From MWBF01 sp040772005 (lineage in GTDB: Bacteria > Chloroflexota > Anaerolineae > CG2-30-64-16): a DNA stretch of 64,000 bases. Numbering within the stretch: position 1 is the stretch's first letter; every line of letters begins with the position of its first letter. A model generated the notes under the pieces. The model ran no database searches and was not told the DNA's origin. It worked only from the letters and a program-made list of their open reading frames with translations. The DNA is taken from NCBI GenBank assembly GCA_040772005.1, contig JAXGYZ010000002.1, positions 1,178,001 to 1,242,000 of the forward strand. The letters are read 5' to 3'. Positions 55,943-64,000 of this stretch are shown here, piece after piece. Position numbers and translations under genes: made by a program.

Positions 55943-58900
55943 ATGCCATCCAGACACCGTACTTCGCTCCCATCCATCCTGCTGGTCGTCGTGCTCGTGA
56001 CCCTGACGACCCTGCCGCCTGCGACAGCAGTCGCAGCGCCGGCCAGTGCCACGCGATCGGTTCGCCAGCCTGCCCTCACTTCGGAGACGGCCTCCGCGAC
56101 GCTGACGTCTCCGGTCCTCTCCACCGCGCTAAGCAGTCTGCCTCAGCCGTCCGTCGGCGTGATGGGCGGCGCCTGGCAATCCGCACTCGCACAGCCGAGA
56201 ACCTCTCGTCCGGCGGCGCCAACCACTCGCAGCAACACTTCAGCTTCTCGACAGCAGATCGCGGCCCCGCAGCCGCCCGCTGACCCGGCAAAATCCGCAC
56301 TGCGGCCAACCATCGTTCGTCCCGAGCGAGGTGGCGTCCTTACCCTCGCAGATGGTCGCCTGAGCGTGCGCTTCGACGCCAGCGGATTACCCCAGCCGCT
56401 GGTTGCTTTTCTGGAACAAGCGCAGGACGCGGCTTTGCCTGCCAACTTTGCCCTTCTCGGTCCCATCGCTACCGTGCGCGGTCACTGGCTCGACATTGCC
56501 CAGGCAAGTCGCCTGGAGGCCGATGCCTCGGCATCCGAAGCATTGGCGCTGGATGCTGCCGCACAGATTGCGGCGTTAGATCCCGCCGCGCTCCCCGTTT
56601 CCAAACCCGGCGGCGGCAAACCCGCGCCGGTTGCATCGCGCTTCTGGGCCACGGTGAGCATCGCGCTCCCATCTCTCGATGCTGCGGCCCCCGACGTCGC
56701 GATCGCCCGCCTGGCGACGGACGGCACAAAATGGGAACTCCTGCCCACGGAATTCCAGGACGGTTTTGCGGTCGCCAGGACCGATCGTCTCGGCAGCTTC
56801 ACCCTGGTAAAGAACACGGCGCTGGCTGCTCCCGCAGTACCGGCAGCCGGCGAAGTGATCGTGGATGAGCTGGACAGTGGGTTCCGGCGCTTCGAAGCAG
56901 ACGGCAGTGTAGACTACTTCTGGGATGCATCCTGCAGTTCCGCTGGCTGTTGGGGCGGGCATGCTTACTGGACCTGGAACCGCTCAGACTACGAACCCTG
57001 GCCACTTGACCAGCCGTGGAACTGGGCGACCTGGACGCCGAGCTTGTCGGACGCCGGGTTCTACAAGGTCGAGGTCTTTATTCCAGCAGCGGATGCTACT
57101 ACTACTGGCGCGACGTACAGGGTCTACCACGCAGGTAGTGTCGATGCGGTGACCGTAAACCAGCTGACCAGCAGTGGCATCTGGAAGAACATCGGCGCGT
57201 TCGAGTTCACAGCCGGTGGGGGCGAATACGTTTACCTGGACGATGTTGTGCCAGAACAGGCGCAGTTGGGCTCGCAGGTCGGTTACGACGCCGTCCGCTT
57301 CACCTTCTGCCCTGACCCGGCCGCGTGCCAGCCTGACCTGGAGCCGCCGGTGATTCATTCGGTGAATCGCTGGCTGAACGGCCAGGGCAGCTCGGTCTTC
57401 CGCGCCGAAGTCACCGACAACGTCCAGGTCGCCGAAGTAGTGTTGATCTTCAACGGGGTCAGCCTCAACATGAGCCCTATCGGAGGCGATCTCTATGAGG
57501 TTGTAGTCCCGATTCCAGCGGCGAAGATCAGCCAGGTGCAGGTGGTGGCTACCGATACCTCGGGCAACACCGCCGTCTTTCCGCCCGGCACCCTCATCAA
57601 CATCAAAGGCTATCTCTCGCGCGGGCTCGGCGGCGCCAACTTCGCCTGTAGCGCCAAAGGATGTGATAGCCCAGGCACTAACGCAACGGCCGCCGACCCG
57701 GTCAACACGGCCCACGGCAACTTCTACTATCCCCTCTCACTGCTAACCGTGCCCGGTCCGGGGGACAGCGACATCAAGATTGATCTGGCGTACAACTCGC
57801 TGGCCGGCGAACCGGTGGGCACGATCGAATACACGCCGAATGGGGACGGGGTGGTCGAAACGCCTTACGATGTCCATGTCGAGCCGTTCGGCCTGGGCTG
57901 GACTTTCTCGCTCGGCCCCAGCCTGCTGATCCTCGACAATACGTTGTTCTCGGGCGTACAGGTGCGCTATCCTGACGGACGCACCGTCAACTTCGCAGCC
58001 GTGGGCGGCGCCTACGTCCCCGACGACACGCGCGTCTACGACACCCTGACGGCCGATGGCGGCGGCTACCTGCTGAAGCGCAAGGACCTGACCTCCTATC
58101 GTTTCAACGCTGAGGGCCGCTTGATCCAGATCGCCGACCGCAACGGCAACACGATCAACCTGAGCTACGATGGCGACAACCTGACCCGTGCCGACAACTC
58201 TGCCGGCCGTTGGGCCACGTTCACCTACAACGCTGACGGCCAAATCAGTGGAATCGACGCTCCTGAAGGCCGCCACCTGAGCTTCACCTACTCCGATGAG
58301 CTGCTTACGGCGATCACCGACGGCGAAGGCGCCACAACGCAATACCAGTATGACGCCGGCAAGCGGCTGGCCGCAGTGATCACGCCGAAAGGACACCCCA
58401 GCCTGCGCATGAAATATGACGACGTCGGCCGGGTGATCGAGCAGATCGAGGGCGCTACGGCCAGGACAGTGTTCGCCTATGACGACGCGGCGCACACCAC
58501 CACGCTGACCGATGTGCTGGGCAATGTTACTACGCACGTCTATGATGACACGCAGCGGCTGATCGAGTCCCGCGACGCGTTGGGTGCCTCGGAACGGTTC
58601 GGCTACGACGACAACGATCACCGTACGTCGTTCATCGACCGGGAGGGCCGCCAGTGGTGGTACAGCTACGATGACCAGGGCAATCGCCTGACCGAGGATG
58701 GTCCGTTGGGCTGGCATCGCGAGTGGCAGTACGACAGCAGCCTTGACCTGGTGACTTATCAGCGGGATCCGCTCGGCCGCGAGATGCGCTGGGCGTATGA
58801 CCCCCGCGGCAACCTGGTCAAGATCATCAACCCTGACCTGGCCGAGAGCGACATCGTCAACGACGGCCGTGGCCTGCCGACATCGGTCACCGACTTCAAT

Positions 58901-61900
58901 CGGGAAACCACGACCCTGACTTATGATCCCCTGACCGGCGACCTGCTGTCTCTGACCGACCCTGAAGGGCACATCATGGGGTACACCTATGATGGTCTGG
59001 GGCGGGTCCGCGCCATGACCGACTTCACCGGCCAGATCTACACTTATACATACAACCACAACGACAAACTGACGGACGTAGACGGCCCGTTGGGTTATCA
59101 TGTCGGTTATCGGTTCGACGCCAACGGCAACCTGGATCTTGAGATCGACCCGAACGGCGGTGAGATCGACTATGGGTACGATGCGTCCGAGAACCTGACC
59201 GATATCTACGATCAACTGGATTTCCTGACCCACCTGACGTACGACGCCATGAACCACCTGGCTTCGGAGACAGACCCCGAAGGCCGGATCACAGTCTACG
59301 AGCGCGACGATGTCTACCGCGTGAGCGCGGTCCATGCGGCTTTCGGCACGCCCGAGAGTGCGACCACGGAGTTCGTCTACGACAGGGTGGACAACGTCCT
59401 CAAGACCATCGACCCTGAGGGGCGTGTCACATTCGACGTCTACGACGAACTGAACCGCCGCACTGCGAGCGTCGCCAACACCATCGACGGCGCGGCGCAC
59501 ACTGCCGACACCAACGTGGTCACGCGTTGGGAGTACGACCTGGCCGGCAACATCAAGAAGCTGACCGATGGCAACGGCAACTCAGCGCTGTTCGACTACG
59601 ATGAACTGAACCGCAAAGTCCGCGAGGAGAACGCCGAGCAGGAGATCACCCGGTTCACGTATGATCCGATGGGTGATCTGCTCCAGGTTGTCGCCCCGCG
59701 GCTGAACACGACCGAGTATGAGTACGACGGCAACGGCCGGCGCACCCTGATGCGCGACGCGCTGGACCAGGAGACGCACTATCTCTACGACCCCAACGGC
59801 AACCTGACCGATGAAATCGATCCCCTGGGCGTGGTGACGCACCACGAGTACAACGCGCTCAATCAGCGCACGGCGACGATTCGGAACTTCCAGCCGTACA
59901 TGGTTCCCGACAGCGAGACCCATGTACGCACAGGGTTTGCCTACGATCTGGCCGGCAATCTGAAGGCAGTCACCGACCCGAACGCAAACACCACCCAGTA
60001 TGTCTATGACGCGGCCAACCGGTTGATCGAGATCACGGACGCGCAGGGGCACACCTACACACCTTACGAATATGACAAAGTGGATAACCGCACGGTGGTT
60101 CGAGACGCCAACGGCAATCCGACGACCTACCAGTACGACGCGCTAAACCGGCCCATCTCCAAGACCGATGCCGAAGGCCATACGGAGACATACACCTACG
60201 ATCGCGTCGGCAACCGCCTGACCGAACAAAATGGCCGCAGCTTCGTCACGACGACGCAGTACGACCCGCTCAACCGGCCGGTCAGGATCATCGCCCCTGT
60301 GTCCGGCGTCGTAACGGCGATGACCTATGATGCGGTTGGCACGCTCAAGTCGGTGATCGACCCAGAGCAGCACGCCGAAACCTACACGCATGACCTGGTG
60401 TATCGGCTGCTGACTCAGACGGACGGCGCAGGCAACACGTGGACCTTCGAGTATGACGCTAACGGCAACCGCACCCTGGTCGTGGATCCCAATGGGAATG
60501 CCACGGATTACGTCTATGATGAGTTGAACCGACTGACGACCGAGACGGACGCCCTGGGCGGCGTGACCCGGCATGACTACGACGCGGTTGGTAACGAAAC
60601 CTCGCGCGCCGCACCGAATCTGGTCGTGACCAAATTCGACTACGATCCTCTCTACCGCCTGGTCAGCCAGACCCGCAATTACCAACCCGGCGTCACGCCT
60701 GGCGCTGACGTCAATGTGATCCTCAGCTACCGCTACGACGCTGCAAGCAACCTGGTTGAGGAAGTGGACGCGCTTACCTTCCCGACGCGGCATGAGTACG
60801 ACAAGCTCAACCGCCGCTGGCGGACCACCGATGCTGAGGATGGGCAGACCGACTACGGCTATGATCATGTCGGCAACTTGACGAGCTTGACCAACCCGCG
60901 GCGCTTCACCACGGAATTCGAGTACGATGGCGACAATCTGCTGAAGCTGGTCCGCGACGCGGATGGCAGCGAGTTCCGCTTTGAGTATGATGCCGCCCAT
61001 AACCTGACCCAGACCACTGACCCCTACGGCGTCGTCACCCGCGGTGAGTTCGACGAATTGAACCGGCTGGTTGCCTCGATCCGCAACCAGCGGGCCGACC
61101 AACCCGGTGACGGCGACACCAACGTCACAACTCGCTACGAATACTATCGCGACAGCCTGCTGCGCCGGCAGATCAACCCGCGCGGCTTCCCCACCGACTA
61201 CGTCTACGACGCGGCACACCGACTGACTCACGTGACCGATGCCCAGGCTGGCGTCACTCACACCGCATACGATGGCATGGACCATCCGCTATTGGTGACG
61301 GACGCCAACAACCACACCACTGAATACCGTTACGACGCGTTGTATCGGCTCATCACCAGGATCGACCCAGAAGGTCACACGGAGGTCTATGACTACGATG
61401 CAGTCGGCAACCAGATCCGCCTCACCAATGCCCGCACCTATGCGACGGAGACAGCCTTCGACCCTCTGAACCGGCCCGTTCTGATCACAGACGCAAAGGG
61501 CGGCACGATCACAAACGTCTATGACGCGATGGGCAATCTGCGGAGCCGCACCGACCAGAACGGCCACACCGACAGCTACACCTACGACCGGCTGCACCGA
61601 CTGCTGACCCACACTGATGCCGAAGGGTACGTCACCAGCCAGCGCTATGATCCTAACAGTAATGTAGTGGAGTGGGTCGACGGCAACATGCACGGTACGA
61701 AATTCGGCTACGACGAGTTGGATCGGCTTTCATGGACCACCAACGCCGAAGACGAAACAACGCGCTACGCGTACGACAAGCTGGGCAACCGCACCGATCT
61801 GATCGAGGCCGACGAAGTCGTTACTCGCTACGAGTACGATGCGCTCTACCGTCTGGCCGCGGTCATCCTGAACTACCGGCCGTACGTGGAGCCGGGCGTT

Positions 61901-64000
61901 GATGTTAACGTGCGCTACGCCTACACATATGACGAAAACGGCAACGTCGTGCGCATCGTCGACCCGCTCACCCACGCCACGCAGTTCGTCCAAGACAGCC
62001 TGGATCGGCTGGATCACGAGATCAACCCGCTGAACAACGTGTGGCGGTACACCTACGATGCTGTCGGCAATCTGGAGTCGATGCTGGACGCCAACAACGC
62101 CCTCACCCGCTACAGCTACTATGCCGATGACCTGCTGTGGCAGACCGAGTACCCCGACGGCACGGCAGTGACGCGGACCTATGACCCCAACCATAACCTG
62201 GTGGGTATGACCGACAACCTCGGGACCAGCAGTTGGGTCTTCGACGAACTGGACCGCATGACCAGCGCAACGGATGCCCTGGGCCGGACGTTGGCTTACG
62301 GGTACGACCCCGTCGGCAACCGGACCGGGATCACCTACCCGGACAGCCGCACGGTGGCCTACAGCTATTACAAGAACAACTGGCTCAAGACCGTCAGCGA
62401 CCCGTTGGCCGGCGTCACCAGCTACCAGCGCGACGGCGTCGGACAGGTCACCCTGGCCACCAACGCCAACGACACCGTGGCCGAGATGGCTTATGACAAA
62501 GCTGACCGCCTGCTCACGCTGGTCAACCGCCAAACGGTTGGCGCCCGGAAGACGATCAGCTCGTTCGGCTACACCTACGATGAAGTGGGCCAGCGCGTCA
62601 AGATCGATGCCGAGTACGGCTGGCGCAACCCGCCGACCGTCAGCACAACCTACGCTTACGATCCGCTGCGCCGCCTGACCCGCACCGAGAACAACGAGGG
62701 TGCGTGGACCGGCTATACTTTCGATGCGGCAGGCAACCGGCTCACGTTGAGCACCAATGATGACGAGCTCTCGCCCAAGCCGTTCGATGCCAAGGCCGAG
62801 ACCTACGCCTACGATGAGGCCAACGAGCTGCTGTCGGTCATCACCGACACATCGGCCAACGGTGTGAAGCCCAGCCGGACGGCCAACGTGGCCCAGGCGC
62901 TGGCCGCCTTCCGCCACGAGGTCGCAGCGCAGCGCGGCAAGCACATCACGACGGCAGCCGCCGATGCCTTGCTCGCCGTAGCCGACGATCTGATCGCCCG
63001 TCTCTACAGCAACAAGCCGCCCACCCAGTCTGCCACAACAGCCGCGATCGCAGCCCTACGCAGCCAGGTGCAGGCATACCGCGCCAGCGGCGACATCGAC
63101 AGTGACGGCATCGCCAACAGCCTGCTGGTCAAGCTGGACAAGGCCGACAAGGCCAACCAGGACGAGACCGGAGAGCTTAAGGCGACTACCTACACCTACG
63201 ATGCCAACGGCAATCGGATCGGGATGGCGTGGCCGGGGCCGCAGGGACCGCAGACGCAGGGCACGGACTACACCTACAACTACGAGAACCTGCTCACCCA
63301 GGGGCTGGACTACCAGGCCAACACCCAGGGCACCCGCGTCGATCGCGCTGTGACCACCATGAGCTATGATGGGCTGAATCGCCGGCTGGTCAAGAGCTAC
63401 GATCCGAAGACCGGCGCCAGCGGCATCAAGCGCACCGAGTACACTTTCGACATGCTCGACCCTGTGGCCGAGTACAACATGTGGAACGGCCAGTACAGCA
63501 ACTACTACCGCGGGGACATGGGCCGCATGCTCGCCATGCAGAACTTCCCCAGCGGGCAGCGCTACACCTACCACTACGACGGCCTGGGCTCGATCAGCGC
63601 GCTGACCAAGGAGCAGGGGCAGAGCGTCCATACCTACCGCTACGACCCCTACGGCTATGTCTACCCCGACAACGGCAACTGGACCGACCCGCACAACGGG
63701 TACACCTTCACGGGCCAGGAGTACGACGAGGAGACGAGCCTGCTGCACTTCTACGCCCGGGACTACGATCCGCTGCGGGGGGTGTGGATGCAGCAGGATC
63801 CGTATCGCGGGCAGCTGCCGGAGCCTGTGACGTTGCACCGGTATGGATATGTGGGGGCGAATCCGGTGAACTGGGCGGATCCTTATGGATGGCATGCCTA
63901 TAGCGAGGAGTCCATTGACCAATGGATAGCAGAAGCGGCCACAAACCTATACAAGAAGGACCGACAGATAGAGTGGTTTAGGCCATTTGTATCGATCCCT
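55943..64000 (+). CDS. Giant RHS/YD-repeat polymorphic toxin-like protein, 3' end beyond the window
   Basis: The frame is open for 8058 bases (2686 codons) from the ATG at 55943 (AGGAGG seven... eight bases upstream) to the window edge. A signal peptide (about 1-32, LPSILLVVVLVTLTTLPPAT) exports it. A Gly-rich beta domain resembling the golvesin C-terminal fold lies at ~302-456 (WDASCSSAGCWGGHAYWTWN). From ~586 to 2630 come dozens of YD repeats (YDxxGNL, RLxxxTDxxG). A helical FIMAH-like insertion sits at ~2303-2416. The core ends with RYGYVGANPVNWADPYG (2633-2650), after which a variable C-terminal tip begins (WHAYSEESIDQWIAEA...), cut by the edge. Likely a secreted, wall-surface or contact-dependent toxin. 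Confidence 0.88.
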   Translation, partial: MPSRHRTSLPSILLVVVLVTLTTLPPATAVAAPASATRSVRQPALTSETASATLTSPVLSTALSSLPQPSVGVMGGAWQSALAQPRTSRPAAPTTRSNTSASRQQIAAPQPPADPAKSALRPTIVRPERGGVLTLADGRLSVRFDASGLPQPLVAFLEQAQDAALPANFALLGPIATVRGHWLDIAQASRLEADASASEALALDAAAQIAALDPAALPVSKPGGGKPAPVASRFWATVSIALPSLDAAAPDVAIARLATDGTKWELLPTEFQDGFAVARTDRLGSFTLVKNTALAAPAVPAAGEVIVDELDSGFRRFEADGSVDYFWDASCSSAGCWGGHAYWTWNRSDYEPWPLDQPWNWATWTPSLSDAGFYKVEVFIPAADATTTGATYRVYHAGSVDAVTVNQLTSSGIWKNIGAFEFTAGGGEYVYLDDVVPEQAQLGSQVGYDAVRFTFCPDPAACQPDLEPPVIHSVNRWLNGQGSSVFRAEVTDNVQVAEVVLIFNGVSLNMSPIGGDLYEVVVPIPAAKISQVQVVATDTSGNTAVFPPGTLINIKGYLSRGLGGANFACSAKGCDSPGTNATAADPVNTAHGNFYYPLSLLTVPGPGDSDIKIDLAYNSLAGEPVGTIEYTPNGDGVVETPYDVHVEPFGLGWTFSLGPSLLILDNTLFSGVQVRYPDGRTVNFAAVGGAYVPDDTRVYDTLTADGGGYLLKRKDLTSYRFNAEGRLIQIADRNGNTINLSYDGDNLTRADNSAGRWATFTYNADGQISGIDAPEGRHLSFTYSDELLTAITDGEGATTQYQYDAGKRLAAVITPKGHPSLRMKYDDVGRVIEQIEGATARTVFAYDDAAHTTTLTDVLGNVTTHVYDDTQRLIESRDALGASERFGYDDNDHRTSFIDREGRQWWYSYDDQGNRLTEDGPLGWHREWQYDSSLDLVTYQRDPLGREMRWAYDPRGNLVKIINPDLAESDIVNDGRGLPTSVTDFNRETTTLTYDPLTGDLLSLTDPEGHIMGYTYDGLGRVRAMTDFTGQIYTYTYNHNDKLTDVDGPLGYHVGYRFDANGNLDLEIDPNGGEIDYGYDASENLTDIYDQLDFLTHLTYDAMNHLASETDPEGRITVYERDDVYRVSAVHAAFGTPESATTEFVYDRVDNVLKTIDPEGRVTFDVYDELNRRTASVANTIDGAAHTADTNVVTRWEYDLAGNIKKLTDGNGNSALFDYDELNRKVREENAEQEITRFTYDPMGDLLQVVAPRLNTTEYEYDGNGRRTLMRDALDQETHYLYDPNGNLTDEIDPLGVVTHHEYNALNQRTATIRNFQPYMVPDSETHVRTGFAYDLAGNLKAVTDPNANTTQYVYDAANRLIEITDAQGHTYTPYEYDKVDNRTVVRDANGNPTTYQYDALNRPISKTDAEGHTETYTYDRVGNRLTEQNGRSFVTTTQYDPLNRPVRIIAPVSGVVTAMTYDAVGTLKSVIDPEQHAETYTHDLVYRLLTQTDGAGNTWTFEYDANGNRTLVVDPNGNATDYVYDELNRLTTETDALGGVTRHDYDAVGNETSRAAPNLVVTKFDYDPLYRLVSQTRNYQPGVTPGADVNVILSYRYDAASNLVEEVDALTFPTRHEYDKLNRRWRTTDAEDGQTDYGYDHVGNLTSLTNPRRFTTEFEYDGDNLLKLVRDADGSEFRFEYDAAHNLTQTTDPYGVVTRGEFDELNRLVASIRNQRADQPGDGDTNVTTRYEYYRDSLLRRQINPRGFPTDYVYDAAHRLTHVTDAQAGVTHTAYDGMDHPLLVTDANNHTTEYRYDALYRLITRIDPEGHTEVYDYDAVGNQIRLTNARTYATETAFDPLNRPVLITDAKGGTITNVYDAMGNLRSRTDQNGHTDSYTYDRLHRLLTHTDAEGYVTSQRYDPNSNVVEWVDGNMHGTKFGYDELDRLSWTTNAEDETTRYAYDKLGNRTDLIEADEVVTRYEYDALYRLAAVILNYRPYVEPGVDVNVRYAYTYDENGNVVRIVDPLTHATQFVQDSLDRLDHEINPLNNVWRYTYDAVGNLESMLDANNALTRYSYYADDLLWQTEYPDGTAVTRTYDPNHNLVGMTDNLGTSSWVFDELDRMTSATDALGRTLAYGYDPVGNRTGITYPDSRTVAYSYYKNNWLKTVSDPLAGVTSYQRDGVGQVTLATNANDTVAEMAYDKADRLLTLVNRQTVGARKTISSFGYTYDEVGQRVKIDAEYGWRNPPTVSTTYAYDPLRRLTRTENNEGAWTGYTFDAAGNRLTLSTNDDELSPKPFDAKAETYAYDEANELLSVITDTSANGVKPSRTANVAQALAAFRHEVAAQRGKHITTAAADALLAVADDLIARLYSNKPPTQSATTAAIAALRSQVQAYRASGDIDSDGIANSLLVKLDKADKANQDETGELKATTYTYDANGNRIGMAWPGPQGPQTQGTDYTYNYENLLTQGLDYQANTQGTRVDRAVTTMSYDGLNRRLVKSYDPKTGASGIKRTEYTFDMLDPVAEYNMWNGQYSNYYRGDMGRMLAMQNFPSGQRYTYHYDGLGSISALTKEQGQSVHTYRYDPYGYVYPDNGNWTDPHNGYTFTGQEYDEETSLLHFYARDYDPLRGVWMQQDPYRGQLPEPVTLHRYGYVGANPVNWADPYGWHAYSEESIDQWIAEAATNLYKKDRQIEWFRPFVSIP

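Overview
The window is GC-rich (roughly 60-65 percent by eye), gene-dense bacterial chromosome. Its content fits a member of the Chloroflexota, probably an Anaerolineae/Caldilineae-type organism: a PdtaS/PdtaR-like (ANTAR) two-component pair, YfhO-type and GT39 membrane proteins, CuA/multicopper-oxidase genes with DUF3105, STAND-type ATPases, a very large RHS protein, and many long intergenic palindromes. The assignment is an inference from gene content; there is no rRNA. Clear sigma-70-type promoters (TTGNNN, 16-18 bp, TATAAT-like) precede both tRNA genes and several operons.

Left part (1-13 kb, + strand): a carbohydrate/one-carbon catabolic cluster. It holds a FGGY sugar kinase (cut by the window edge), a class II aldolase, a PfkB kinase, three divergent uroporphyrinogen-decarboxylase-like (corrinoid methyltransferase-type) proteins, a GH29 fucosidase, two amidohydrolases, a DegT-type aminotransferase, a DUF362 protein and a YbgC-type thioesterase. 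It is interrupted by a toxin-first PIN/Phd module. A MATE transporter follows.

14-25 kb (mostly - strand): two overlapping genes that each join an XRE-like helix-turn-helix to an Hfq/Sm-like domain, then scpB and an AmaP-like gene; a YfhO-like giant membrane protein, a GT39 and a GT2 glycosyltransferase; the PdtaS/PdtaR-like pair; tRNA-Pro(GGG); fmt. The YfhO and GT39 genes carry in-frame insertions of palindromic and tandem repeats that also occur between genes.

26-34 kb: remains of two divergent genes that both lost their 5' halves, followed by a copper/redox operon on the + strand: CuA-cytochrome c, a DUF1573-like protein with an in-frame UGA that looks like selenocysteine, a multicopper oxidase, a YtkA-like lipoprotein and DUF3105. 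A duplicated-domain lipoprotein and a trypsin-like protease fused to a DNA/RNA nuclease come next.

33-48 kb: an aminotransferase, an octopine-dehydrogenase-like enzyme and a B12-binding protein; the last two form an operon behind a very good c-di-AMP (ydaO-type) riboswitch. Then a normal bifunctional Rel, a parvulin, rpsF-ssb-rpsR, hisS with a histidine-rich leader peptide and attenuator, a sulfatase, ychF and tRNA-Pro(CGG).

48-64 kb (accessory): a small HTH protein, a poly-gamma-glutamate hydrolase-like gene, then the most unusual unit: a long RelA/SpoT homologue whose hydrolase and synthetase residues are largely lost and which is fused to a STAND-type ATPase, translationally coupled to a second ATPase with an OmpR-type DNA-binding domain, followed by a Nudix-like protein, a 35-residue membrane peptide and an RHS polymorphic-toxin gene running off the right edge.
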